Assembly: GCF_947492405.1 (NCBI RefSeq) | Contig: NZ_CANLMP010000004.1 | Location: forward strand, 434,001 to 498,000 | Direction of reading: 5' to 3' | Length of the DNA stretch: 64,000 nt | Origin: an uncultured Aquimarina sp. | Lineage (GTDB): Bacteria > Bacteroidota > Bacteroidia > Flavobacteriales > Flavobacteriaceae | Shown here: one piece after another, positions 1 to 10,000 of the stretch | Position numbering within the stretch: the stretch's first letter is position 1 | Layout: the number at the start of each line of letters is the position of its first letter | Made by a program: the position numbers and the translations under genes | The notes under the pieces: generated by a model | What the model saw: the letters and a program-made list of their open reading frames with translations, nothing else | Database searches by the model: none | Told to the model about the DNA's origin: nothing

Positions 1-53
1 TGAACAACCAATTCTGACTTAAAGCCTTTTACAAAACTCTTATGTATTGCCAT
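1..53 (-). CDS. N-terminal fragment of a divergent gene, cut by the window edge
   Basis: Reading the minus strand from an ATG at 53 gives 17 codons, open to the window edge and beginning MAIHKSFVKGFKSELVV. It is transcribed away from the Nudix-type regulator at 221, an arrangement common for a regulator and its target. Too little is visible to assign a family. The start would suit a GHMP kinase such as galactokinase, which the galactose theme of the next genes would predict, but this is a guess from context. Confidence 0.4.
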   Translation of the reverse strand, partial: MAIHKSFVKGFKSELVV

Positions 54-146
54 TTTTTTTAATATAATATGATGAATAAGTCTGAAGCAAACACCTATTT
101 TAATTCTGAAAACGAAACAAATATAATAAATGTATTTTTTACATTT

Positions 147-176
147 ATTGTTAATGCTGTATTTTTTACTAATTTG
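147..176 (+). promoter_or_regulatory. Weak candidate promoter for the Nudix-type regulator
   Basis: ATTG (147-150) and CTAATTTG (169-176) lie 18 bases apart. They resemble the Bacteroidota pattern TTTG-N19-TAnnTTTG with mismatches. The site is 45 bases before the ATG at 221, in AT-rich DNA between two divergent genes, so the match could be chance. Confidence 0.3.
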
Positions 177-220
177 CAGCTAAATCCATTTCTGGATAAT
201 AAAATCTGTTAAATAATAAC

Positions 221-907
221 ATGAACTCGTACCAAGAAAAAGATAAATTTTATGTTGCCGTTGATTGTATCATTTTTGGGTTTGAAGACGGAAAACTAAA
301 GTTATTAGTTTTTAATCGAAAAATAAATCCTTTCAAGAACTCATTATCTCTTATCGGAAGTTTTGTGAAAATCGGAGAAAGCGTTTCTGATGCCTCAAAA
401 AGGATTCTAAAAGAATCTACTGGCCTTCAAAATGTGTACATGAAAGAATTAAAAACCTATAGTTCTGTAGATAGAGACCCTGGATTCCGTTGTGTATCAA
501 TTGCTCAATATGCCTTAATACGTATTAATGAATATATAAAAAACACGGTTAAAGAAAATCAAGCTACATGGTTTGACATCGATATCATCCCAAAATTAAT
601 TCTAGATCACAATCTTATGGTATCCGATGCTTTACAGAGAATTAAAGAAGTTGCAAGATATAAGCCTATTGGTTTTGAACTTTTACCGGAAAAATTTACG
701 ATACCTCAACTACAAGCATTGTATGAGGCTATTTATAGAAAATCATTAGATCCTAGAAATTTTCGTAAAAAAATACTTTCTTTTGATGTAATCATCAAAC
801 TTGAAGAAAAAGATAAAAGCAGTTCTAAAAAAGGTGCTTATCTATATAAATTTGACCGTACCCGATATCAAAAACTACAAGAATCAGGATATAATTTTGA
901 AATCTAG
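221..907 (+). CDS. NrtR-like transcriptional regulator with degenerate Nudix domain
   Basis: The 228-residue protein has an N-terminal Nudix fold (about residues 8-140) and a C-terminal winged-helix segment (about 145-225, from LLPEKFTIPQLQALYEAIY), the layout of the NrtR family. The Nudix box is degenerate. Where a hydrolase has REx-x-EExG, this protein reads KRILKESTG, so two of the catalytic acidic residues are lost and the domain probably senses a ligand rather than hydrolysing one. Bacteroidota use such proteins as sugar-responsive regulators of catabolic loci. Its place at the head of the SusCD/alpha-galactosidase locus and beside a divergent gene suggests control of one or both. The actual ligand cannot be read from sequence. 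Confidence 0.85.
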   Translation: MNSYQEKDKFYVAVDCIIFGFEDGKLKLLVFNRKINPFKNSLSLIGSFVKIGESVSDASKRILKESTGLQNVYMKELKTYSSVDRDPGFRCVSIAQYALIRINEYIKNTVKENQATWFDIDIIPKLILDHNLMVSDALQRIKEVARYKPIGFELLPEKFTIPQLQALYEAIYRKSLDPRNFRKKILSFDVIIKLEEKDKSSSKKGAYLYKFDRTRYQKLQESGYNFEI

Positions 908-950
908 TATTTAAGCTTAAATTTATAAATCTTAGAATTCACAATTATAT

Positions 951-1967
951 ATGTCATCGTTACTTCAAAAAATATACGACCTTCAGGATATAAATTCGTT
1001 ATCGAAGCACGAGCAAATTGTTAACGGGATTATAAGTGCAATTGATTCTGGAGTTTTAAAAGTAGGAGATAAACTACCTTCTATTAACGAAATGGTAGCA
1101 GAAGTAGGATATGCCAGAAAAACTTTTGTAAAAGCATATACCGAATTAAAAGAACGTGGACTGGTAGAATCCAAAAATCTTAAAGGATATTATATTATTA
1201 GTGAAGAAACCAATGTGAAACTAAAGGTGGCATTGATTTTATTTGCATTCCATAGTTTTCAGGAAGATTTTTACAATACTTTCAGAAAAGAACTTGGTAA
1301 AAAATACCATATTGATATTTTCTTTCACCACAATAACCTTACTTTACTTAAGACAATAATAGACAATATATCCCGTAAATACGGCATGTATGTTATAGCG
1401 CCAATCCAAGAAAAAGAAGTTTCATCTATGATGAAACAAATATCCTCTGACCGACTATTAATTGTAGACCGGTATTTAAAAATGCCTAAAGATTATTCTT
1501 ATATTTCTCAAGAATTTGAGGAAGTAACCTATCAAAAACTGGTAGAGCTTACCACCCAAATAAAAAAATATAAAAGATTTGTATTGTTCTTTAAGAAATA
1601 CTCTGATTTCCCTCCTGGAATTCTACATGCTTTTAACCGTTACATATCAGATTACGACATTAATGGTGAAGTAGTAGATAGTTATGAACCTAATACATTG
1701 ACAAAAAGTACTGCATATTTTTCCATTAGTGACACGCAACTTTGGAAGGTTCTAAAAGATGCCCGAAAGATGGAATATAGAATTGGATCAGATATAGGTA
1801 TTTTGGCTCATGATGATAATATTATAAAAGAAATTGCCTTTGGTGGTATAACGACAATTTCTACTGATTTCGCATATATTGCAAAAAAAGCAGCTCATTT
1901 TGTTAAAGAAGGAAAATCTATTCAAGAAATAGTTCCTACTTATCTCCGACAACGTAATTCTCTATAG
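951..1967 (+). CDS. GntR-family regulator with LacI-like sugar-binding domain
   Basis: This 338-residue protein starts with a GntR winged helix-turn-helix (about residues 12-82; IISAIDSGVLKVGDKLPSI is the typical family opening). A LacI/periplasmic-binding-type effector domain follows (about 90-330), the same architecture as AraR-type regulators. It lies 43 bases after the Nudix-type regulator and 280 bases before susC, so it most likely controls the susC promoter in response to the imported sugar or a breakdown product. The inverted repeat at 2174-2201 is a possible operator. Ligand and operator are inferred. Confidence 0.88.
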   Translation: MSSLLQKIYDLQDINSLSKHEQIVNGIISAIDSGVLKVGDKLPSINEMVAEVGYARKTFVKAYTELKERGLVESKNLKGYYIISEETNVKLKVALILFAFHSFQEDFYNTFRKELGKKYHIDIFFHHNNLTLLKTIIDNISRKYGMYVIAPIQEKEVSSMMKQISSDRLLIVDRYLKMPKDYSYISQEFEEVTYQKLVELTTQIKKYKRFVLFFKKYSDFPPGILHAFNRYISDYDINGEVVDSYEPNTLTKSTAYFSISDTQLWKVLKDARKMEYRIGSDIGILAHDDNIIKEIAFGGITTISTDFAYIAKKAAHFVKEGKSIQEIVPTYLRQRNSL

Positions 1968-2133
1968 ATATTTTTCTCTTTTAGATGCTACAAATTGATA
2001 TCATCTAAATCACTCTTTTTTTTCTGCACAAAACTAGGTTACACACTTATTGGCAGCAAAGGAACACTATTGAATATTCTTATTTATTTGATTAATTAAT
2101 TACACATATTTCAAAAAATTATGATTTTATTTC

Positions 2134-2162
2134 TTGAAATCAAAATAAATATTTTATTTTTG
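2134..2162 (+). promoter_or_regulatory. Candidate promoter of the susCD locus
   Basis: CTTG (2133-2136) is followed after 18 bases by TATTTTTG (2155-2162), an exact match to the Bacteroidota -7 element TAnnTTTG. Transcription would start near 2169, giving a 5' leader of about 80 bases before the susC ATG at 2248. The 280-base gap between the regulator and susC holds no other gene. Confidence 0.6.
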
Positions 2163-2173
2163 CTTAGTAGCAT

Positions 2174-2201
2174 AGAGTATCATAGCATAATTAAATACTC
2201 T
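2174..2201. promoter_or_regulatory. Inverted repeat, possible operator upstream of susC
   Basis: AGAGTAT (2174-2180) and ATACTCT (2195-2201) form a perfect 7-bp inverted repeat with a 14-base spacer. The repeat begins just after the predicted transcription start of the susC promoter. A repressor bound here would block early transcription, and either upstream regulator could be the partner. The position is suggestive but there is no motif comparison behind it. Confidence 0.35.
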
Positions 2202-2247
2202 TATCTAACTTCAACTCAGAAAAGAACTATTAACAAACACAAATCAT

Positions 2248-5200
2248 ATGAAGCGAAAAATATTTAATCGTGTCATGATGTTACTCATTGGCCTAACAAC
2301 CACCATGGCTAGCGCACAACAAACTGTTTCGGGAACGGTAAACGAACCTAATGGTCCCTTGCCCGGAGTTAACATCTTAGTAAAAGGGACTGATAATGGT
2401 ACCACTACAGATTTCGATGGTAGGTATACCTTAAATAACGTAGCCGATAATGCTATTTTAATATTTAGTTATGTAGGCTTTATAACTGCAGAAATACCGA
2501 CAAATGGTCGAACTACTATAGATATAACACTTGAGGAAGATGCTGCAGCATTAGATGAAATAGTTATTGTAGGGTATGGTTCACAATCTAAGAGAGATGT
2601 TACCGGTGCTATATCCCAGATAAAGACTGAAGATATTGCACAAGTAGTTACAGCAAACCCAACCTCAGCTTTACAAGGTAAACTTGCAGGAGTTCAGGTA
2701 GAAACAGCAGGTGGGGCACCGGGTAGTCCCGCAAATGTTTTTGTACGTGGGGTAAGTTCTTTAACTAATTCTTTCCCTCTATACGTAGTTGACGGTGCTA
2801 TTTCTGATAATATAAATTTCTTGAATGCAAAAGACATTGTAAACCTTCAAGTATTAAAAGATGCAACATCCGCAGCAATATATGGTTCTCGTGCTGCAAA
2901 TGGAGTAATTATAGTTACTACCAATAGAGGTAAACAAAACTCTTCTCCTACTGTAAATATTGATATACGAAGTGGAGTTAATACACAACCGAAAAAACTT
3001 GATTTACTTAATGGCTCAGAGTATGTCGCATTTCTAAACCAACGTAGAATTAATGATGGTCTTGCTGGAAACATTCCTGATCCAGGAATTGACACAGATT
3101 TCCAAGATTTAAGTATAAACTCAGGTACAATTCAAGATTATGGATTTAATATATCTGGTGGTGGTGAAAACTCAAAATACTTTTTTAGTGCTAACTATTA
3201 CGATGAAGAAGGACTATTAATCAGTGAAGAATTCAACCGTAAAAATATACGTCTAAATAGTGAATTTAAAATAGGAAAGCTTAAAATCCAGGAATCTTTT
3301 GGGTTTTCTGAAAATCGATTTACACGTAATAACGCTTTTGGAAACCAAGGAGGCACTGTTCCTATTATTCGTCCTTTTGCTCCTGAAAATGAAGGAGGAT
3401 TTGAAGCTATTAATGATCCCATTTTTGGAATTGGAGGAACTAACAAATTTGCAAATGCACAATTAGTTAATGATCAAAATACAGAACGTAATTTTCTAGG
3501 AAATATGAATTTTTCTTATGAAATTATTCAAGGGCTTACCGCTAAACTCAATATAGGGACCGAATACACTAATTTTTATAGAAATACATTTCAACCCACA
3601 TTCTTTCAAAGTAATATAGATAGTGAAACAAATGCAAATCCACTCAACGATCTTACTGAAGTAAGGGGAGAACGCTATGCCACAAATGTCGAACCTACTC
3701 TTAATTATAAAAAAAGCTTTGGAGAACATAATTTTGATGTTCTCATAGGAGGTGCTCGCCAAGATATTACCACAAATACGCTTGCCATTTATGCAGAAGG
3801 ACTTCCTAGTAATAACATAACCAATATAGCGCAGTTTACCGATAATATTATAAATTCAGGTGGAGGACGTTTTGACAACAAACTTTTCTCAACTTTTGGA
3901 CGTGTAAACTACAATTACAAGCAAAAATATTTGTTTACCGCTATAGTACGCCGTGATAAGACCTCTCTTTTTGCAGATGGATTTAATACCGGTACATTTC
4001 CTTCTTTTTCTGTCGGATGGGTAATCAGTGACGAAAGTTTTTTTAATCAAGATGGACTATTTAATTCACTAAAACTTAGAGCTGGATATGGAGAATTAGG
4101 ATCTCAAAATGTTGATCCTTTTTCAAATCAATCCGTAGTAGAACCCAATTCACCCATCACTGTTGGTGGTGCTTCAGGTCAGATTCCGGGATTTGCCATT
4201 ACAAGCTTAGTGGATCCTACACTAAGTTTTGAAACATCAAAAACCATTAATTTTGGTGTAGACACTTCATTATTAGACAATAATTTAAAGCTAAGTTTAG
4301 ATTATTTTAACAGAGATAACGAAGATGTGATTCAAGCTGTCGCTATTCCAGATTCTAATGGATCTGTAAACCCTGTATTTCAAAATGCTTCATCTATTAA
4401 TAATAAAGGTTTTGAATTTGAAGCAGCTTACACCTATGATAAAGGTGGTGATCTGACCTTCAATGTAGGGTTTAATATTTCTGCCATCCAAAATGAATTA
4501 ACAGATTCTCCAAACCCAATTGTAGGTCCTTCATATAATGAAGAAGGATTAAGAGCCAATCGTTTTGAAGTTGGACAACCTTTAGGATTTTTCTTTGGAT
4601 TTAGGACAGATGGAATCTATAATGATCAAGCAGAAATCGACAACGATCCTTTTCTGGCTAATGACCCAGATCGAAGAGCATTGCTACAACCGGGAGATTT
4701 TAGAAGAGTAGATATTAATAATGATGGTAGAATAAATGACGAAGATCAGACTTCTTTAGGTGATCCAACACCAGATTTCACATATGGTCTCAACTTTTCT
4801 GTAAATTATAAAAACTGGGATCTTGGTGCCTTTTTTAATGGAGTTCAAGGAAACGAAATTTATAATGTTACCAAATTCTTTGGGTATTTCTTCTTAGATG
4901 ATAACAAATTTGGAATTGTAAGAGATGCATATACGCCAGAGAATCCAAATACTAATCTTCCTCGTGTAACAACACAAGATACTGCTGGAAATCAGCTTCC
5001 ATCAGATTTCTTTGTAGAAGACGGTTCTTTTTTCCGTCTAAAAACACTAGAAATAGGATATAACTTTAATGATTTTATAGGAAAAGAATGGGTCTCTAAT
5101 GCTAGATTATTTGCAAATGTTCAGAATGTATTTACTATTACAAATTATTCTGGATATGACCCTGAAATAGGATCCAACAATAGTGGATTAGGAACTAATC

Positions 5201-5319
5201 GCGGTTTCTTTGGTTTTACTCCATTAACTAGTGCTGATTCTGTTTTTGACAGAGGACTTGATGTAAGATCGCAACCTAGGCCTCGTACCTTTATGATTGG
5301 GATACAAATGTCATTTTAA
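2248..5319 (+). CDS. SusC/RagA-type TonB-dependent outer-membrane transporter
   Basis: This 1,023-residue protein has a signal peptide ending near MASAQ (about residue 23). A carboxypeptidase-regulatory-like domain follows (about 26-100, GVNILVKGTDNGTTTDFDG), then a TonB-box/plug region with the SusC hallmark AAALDEIVIVGYGSQ and AIYGSRAANGVIIVTT near 210. The rest is a long beta barrel ending in the terminal aromatic residue (MSF). It forms the outer-membrane channel of a SusCD pair and imports a glycan or glycoside with TonB energy. SusD follows 21 bases later. No secreted glycanase is encoded in the locus, which suggests uptake of a small ready-made substrate. Specificity is inferred from the enzymes downstream. 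Confidence 0.95.
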   Translation: MKRKIFNRVMMLLIGLTTTMASAQQTVSGTVNEPNGPLPGVNILVKGTDNGTTTDFDGRYTLNNVADNAILIFSYVGFITAEIPTNGRTTIDITLEEDAAALDEIVIVGYGSQSKRDVTGAISQIKTEDIAQVVTANPTSALQGKLAGVQVETAGGAPGSPANVFVRGVSSLTNSFPLYVVDGAISDNINFLNAKDIVNLQVLKDATSAAIYGSRAANGVIIVTTNRGKQNSSPTVNIDIRSGVNTQPKKLDLLNGSEYVAFLNQRRINDGLAGNIPDPGIDTDFQDLSINSGTIQDYGFNISGGGENSKYFFSANYYDEEGLLISEEFNRKNIRLNSEFKIGKLKIQESFGFSENRFTRNNAFGNQGGTVPIIRPFAPENEGGFEAINDPIFGIGGTNKFANAQLVNDQNTERNFLGNMNFSYEIIQGLTAKLNIGTEYTNFYRNTFQPTFFQSNIDSETNANPLNDLTEVRGERYATNVEPTLNYKKSFGEHNFDVLIGGARQDITTNTLAIYAEGLPSNNITNIAQFTDNIINSGGGRFDNKLFSTFGRVNYNYKQKYLFTAIVRRDKTSLFADGFNTGTFPSFSVGWVISDESFFNQDGLFNSLKLRAGYGELGSQNVDPFSNQSVVEPNSPITVGGASGQIPGFAITSLVDPTLSFETSKTINFGVDTSLLDNNLKLSLDYFNRDNEDVIQAVAIPDSNGSVNPVFQNASSINNKGFEFEAAYTYDKGGDLTFNVGFNISAIQNELTDSPNPIVGPSYNEEGLRANRFEVGQPLGFFFGFRTDGIYNDQAEIDNDPFLANDPDRRALLQPGDFRRVDINNDGRINDEDQTSLGDPTPDFTYGLNFSVNYKNWDLGAFFNGVQGNEIYNVTKFFGYFFLDDNKFGIVRDAYTPENPNTNLPRVTTQDTAGNQLPSDFFVEDGSFFRLKTLEIGYNFNDFIGKEWVSNARLFANVQNVFTITNYSGYDPEIGSNNSGLGTNRGFFGFTPLTSADSVFDRGLDVRSQPRPRTFMIGIQMSF

Positions 5320-5340
5320 AAACACACAAAAGAATACGAT

Positions 5341-6930
5341 ATGAAAACAATTAAAAAACTATTTCCTTTTATAACGCTATTACTTTTTCTAGTAATGTAT
5401 TATAGCTGTAATGAAGAAGACCTTAATATTTCGAATCCAAATAATGTAGCAGAACCTGAATTCTTCCAAACGGAAAACGACTTTAGACTTGCTGTAAATG
5501 GTATGTATCATCCTATAACTGCTGTTTTATTTTGGGGACGAGTTATCCATACTGGTGCTATGTTGCGATCAGACGCCTACAACGTAATTCCGTTCCAACA
5601 AAATACGACAATGTCTACTTTAGAAGGACAGCCTGGCATCTCTAGATGGGCAGTAGACTTATATCCTCAATTATATCAATCTATCGCTAGAGCTAATAAA
5701 ATTATTGAAGAAGATGCAGAAAACGGAGTGCTATCAGGAGAAGTTCAAAATGAAATTTTAGGACAAGCACATTTTCAACGTGCATTCTGTAATTGGTATT
5801 TACTAAATCTTTTTGGAACTGCTCCACTTGTTATGCAAACACCGAACACTGAAAACCCAGAAGAGTTTTTCCCTTCTAACGCCACACCGGCAATGTTTAA
5901 CGAAGCGATCATAGCAGATCTGACAGAGGCTGTGAACAGACTTCCGCAATCTTGGGGGTCAAACGACGTAGGACGTCCTACCAGAGGGTCAGCACTTGCA
6001 TTACGAGGAAAAACCTATTTATATATGGAAGACTGGGCAAATGCTGTTACGGATTTTACAGAAGTAACTACACTGGGGTATTCCTTACTTCCTTCTGAAA
6101 ATTATAGGAATAATTTTTCATCTAATTCGTCTTTAGAAAATAATACAGAATCTGTATACGAACTACAATATGTAGAACAAGATAATTTTGTTTGGGGAGC
6201 AGACTCGCCACTTACAGGATCTCAATCCAATTGGTACATTGATTACTCTCCTCCACATATCAGCCTAGATCAAGGACATGTCATAAATCCACATATTCTT
6301 CAAGTTTTTGAAGATAACGGAGATATGGTAAGAAGAAATGCGACCATTGCCTTTGATTATCCTGGAGCTACGGGATACGGAGGAGCTCCGTTTGCAGAAG
6401 ATTTCGCTCCAAGTATAGAAACAGCAGAAAACCTAGGAGTTCCAGCTCTATTTTCTAGGAAATATGCAGGTTTAGATGAGGGTTTATCTAGCTCAGAAAT
6501 TCCTGGTTTTGGACATACATTAGGAACTAACTGGAGAATCATTCGGTATGCTGACGTATTATTAATGTTAGCCGAAGCTCTTAATGAAAATGGCGCCACG
6601 CCAAATGCTATACCATTCATCAATCAAGTTAGAGAACGTGCACAGATTTCGCTATTACCTAATACATTATCCAAAGAAGAAGTAGAACAAGCTATTATAG
6701 ATGAACGAGTTATGGAATTAACCGGTGAAGGGCATCGATTTTTCGATTTAGTACGTTGGGAATTAGCAGATGATATATTAGGCCCTGGCTCTACTGTAGC
6801 AGGAGGGCGTCATCCTAAATCTCTTGCAGGACCAGCAGCTGTATTTACTACTGGACAAGATGAACTTTTATGGATTCCATTACCAGAATTACAGGCCAAC
6901 CCTAACTTAGATCAGAATGATGGATACTAA
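5341..6930 (+). CDS. SusD/RagB-family surface substrate-binding lipoprotein
   Basis: The 529-residue protein begins with a lipoprotein signal and lipobox (MYYSC, Cys about residue 23). It shows SusD features: an N-terminal SusD-like region with TPR-type helices (FQRAFCNWYLLNLFG), RWAVDLYPQLYQ, and a C-terminal RagB/SusD segment with DERVMELTGEGHRFFDLVRW, common to the whole family. It caps the SusC barrel and captures the ligand at the cell surface. It lies 21 bases after susC and is clearly co-transcribed. A strong hairpin directly downstream (6981-7012) may end or attenuate the transcript here. Confidence 0.95.
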   Translation: MKTIKKLFPFITLLLFLVMYYSCNEEDLNISNPNNVAEPEFFQTENDFRLAVNGMYHPITAVLFWGRVIHTGAMLRSDAYNVIPFQQNTTMSTLEGQPGISRWAVDLYPQLYQSIARANKIIEEDAENGVLSGEVQNEILGQAHFQRAFCNWYLLNLFGTAPLVMQTPNTENPEEFFPSNATPAMFNEAIIADLTEAVNRLPQSWGSNDVGRPTRGSALALRGKTYLYMEDWANAVTDFTEVTTLGYSLLPSENYRNNFSSNSSLENNTESVYELQYVEQDNFVWGADSPLTGSQSNWYIDYSPPHISLDQGHVINPHILQVFEDNGDMVRRNATIAFDYPGATGYGGAPFAEDFAPSIETAENLGVPALFSRKYAGLDEGLSSSEIPGFGHTLGTNWRIIRYADVLLMLAEALNENGATPNAIPFINQVRERAQISLLPNTLSKEEVEQAIIDERVMELTGEGHRFFDLVRWELADDILGPGSTVAGGRHPKSLAGPAAVFTTGQDELLWIPLPELQANPNLDQNDGY

Positions 6931-6980
6931 ACGTATAGTATAAGTAATTGTTTGATTGTAATATTTAGTTGTTTTAGTCA

Positions 6981-7016
6981 ACCAAGCAAACTAAGGGGAA
7001 AGTTTGCTTGGTTTTG
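6981..7016 (+). terminator. Rho-independent terminator or attenuator after susD
   Basis: ACCAAGCAAACT (6981-6992) and AGTTTGCTTGGT (7001-7012) form a perfect 12-bp stem with an 8-base loop, followed by TTTTG. It lies 50 bases after the susD stop and just before the VCBS lipoprotein gene. It would set SusCD expression above that of the downstream genes, as at many Sus-type loci. Confidence 0.8.
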
Positions 7017-7036
7017 AAAATTTTATAACACTTTTT

Positions 7037-10000
7037 TTGAAAAAAAATCTAATTCATATCGCTCTAATTCTATTACTTTTTGGTTGCAAAAAACAACCAT
7101 CAGAAGATTTTTTATTTACACTAGTTCCCTCTTCGCATAGTGGCGTCGCTTTTCAAAATACTATTATTGAAAATGACTCTATCAATGTTATTGACTTTCA
7201 ATATTGTTATAACGGCGGAGGTGTTGGCATTGGTGATTTCAACAATGATAATTTACCTGACATAGTTTTTACTGCAAATCAAACATCTAGCAAATTGTAC
7301 TTAAATCAGGGTGATCTGAAATTTCAAGATATTTCTGCCAAATCACATTTCCAAACCGATTCTTGGATTACCGGAGTAAGTATTATAGACATAAACACAG
7401 ATGGATTAGATGATATTTACCTTAATGTTGGTGGAGCTCACTGTGACAATGATTGTAACAATTTGTTGTTCATAAACAAGGGACTAAATGAAAAAGGCAT
7501 CCCCTATTTTGAAGAACAAGCCTCAATTTACGGACTAGACGATGGAAACTACAGTCAACAAACTGTTTTTTTTGACTATGATCTGGATGGTGATTTAGAC
7601 GCATATATTGTCCATAACGGAAATACAAATAAAGACAGGAACACCCCTATTCCGAAAAAATACCAACCCAAACATTTATCAGATTATTTGTTAGAAAACA
7701 AAACTATAGAAGATACAAATCAAATATACTTCACCAATGTATCTGATAGTTTAGGAATCATTCATAAAGGATTCGGATTAGGAATTGCCATTAATGATTT
7801 TAATAATGATAATTTACCTGATATATACATCAGTAATGATTTTATAACCAATGATTTAATGTATATAAACAAAGGGATTGATACTATGGGCGTTCATCTT
7901 GGATTTGACGAAATCAATCAAAAAGTTTTATCTAAACAAACATACAATGCGATGGGGGTTGATGTGGCAGATATCAACAACGATATATTACCGGACATTA
8001 TGGTTGTAGATATGCTACCTAATAATTATGAGAGACAAAAGAAAATGCTGGGCTCTAATAACTATGATAAATATTTATTATCACAAAGAAATGGATATAC
8101 ACCTCAATACGTCCACAATACACTTCAAATTCATAATGGGTTTATAAAAGATCAAATGCTTCCAGCTTCAGAAATTGGATTTGCTTCAGGTATAGCCAGT
8201 ACAGATTGGAGTTGGGCTCCATTAATTGGAGATTATGATAATGATGGTAATAAAGACATCTATATTACTAATGGCTACGTAAAAGACATTACCGATCTGG
8301 ATTTTATCAACTACTCAGAATACAACAACATCTTTGGAACTCCTTCTGCTAGAAAAGAGAAATTTAAAAGTCTTGTCGAACAACTTCCGGGAATTCATCT
8401 TCCTAATGTAATTTATAAAAATAATGGAAAGACTCGATTTACTGATGTTTCTTCTCATTGGACAGGGAGTCAAAAATCTTACTCTAATGGCTCTGCCTAT
8501 GCTGATTTAGATCTTGATGGAGATTTGGATTTGATTGTAAACAATATCAATAGTCCGGCATTTATTTTAGAAAATCACACTTCAGAAAAAGATAAAAAGT
8601 TTTTGAGAATACAGCTAAAAGGGACTTACAAAAATAAAAATGGAATCGGAGCGAAAATTACTTTATGGGAAAGCGGCAGTAAACAAACTCAATATCAATC
8701 TATAGTTAAAGGGTATTTATCATCTGTAGAACCAATTATCCATTTCGGCGTTCACTCAGAAAGAGTAGATTCGTTAGAAGTGATATGGCCAGATGGAAAT
8801 ATTAGCACAAAAAAAATTGTATCAACGAACCAATGTTTAACCATTAACTATTCGGTCTCTCCAAACAAGGATAGAAAAAAAGAGACTGAATTAATTTTAG
8901 AAAAAGAGCACACTTCGTTTTCTTACCTACATAAAGAAAACTATTCAAATGATTACATACAACAATCATTACTAAGTCATCAGTTTAATGCTCTAGGTCC
9001 TTGTATTACAAAAGGAGACATTGACAATCAAAACGGCGACGAGATTTTTATAGGAGGTAGTAAAAATGTTCCAGGCACTCTTTTTGCCGAAGACGTGAAT
9101 GGAGTTTATAGACCTATTCAAAAATTAGATATGAAATATGAAGATACTGCCTCATTGTTTATTGACATCGATCAAGATGGAGATAAGGATTTATATATCG
9201 GAAGCGGAGGAAGTGATGCAGGAAATAGCAAAGAACTATTAAAAGACAGAATATATATTAACGATGGTAAAGGGCACTTTTCTGTATCAAATAACAAAGT
9301 TCTTTCTAAAATTAAAACAAATACCACTTGTGTCGTTGCTAATGATGTAGATAATAATGGATCACAAAATATTTTCATTGGTGGTGGTGTTTTACCTGGT
9401 AAGTATCCTCTTCACACACCAAGTTATATACTAAATAATCAACAAGGTAATTTATCTCTAAATGATAAAATTTCCTTCTCTAAACCTGGTATCGTTACTG
9501 ATGCGAGCTGGGCAGATATTAATAATGACAAAACAAAAGAACTAATTGTCGTAGGACAGTGGATGCCTATTTCCATCTATAATATCAATGAAAACGGTGC
9601 AAAAGAAATCCCTGTACAATGGCAAGATACAAATGGAAAAAAAATAAAAATGTCTGGTTGGTGGAATAGTATAACACTAGCAGATTTCGATAATGATGGT
9701 GATCAGGATATAATTGCTGGTAATCAAGGAACCAATGGATATATACAGCCAATGTTTGAACAAGCAGTATATATTTACAAAAAGGATTTTGATAATAACG
9801 GAAGTATCGACCCTGTATTAGCTCAGTATTTCGAAACAGCTGATGGATTATCTCTTCAACCTATCCATACTCGAGATGACATTATGAAACAATTAGTGGG
9901 CTTAAAAAAACGATACCCTACCTATAACGAATTTGCCAAAGTCAACTTTGAAGAATTATTAAATATCAAGAATTTAGACGAAGAAACTCTTAGTGCTTAT

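Noticed and set aside
7004..7036. Earlier TTG start of the VCBS lipoprotein
   Set aside because: It lies inside the terminator stem, and the extra residues spoil an otherwise clean lipoprotein signal.
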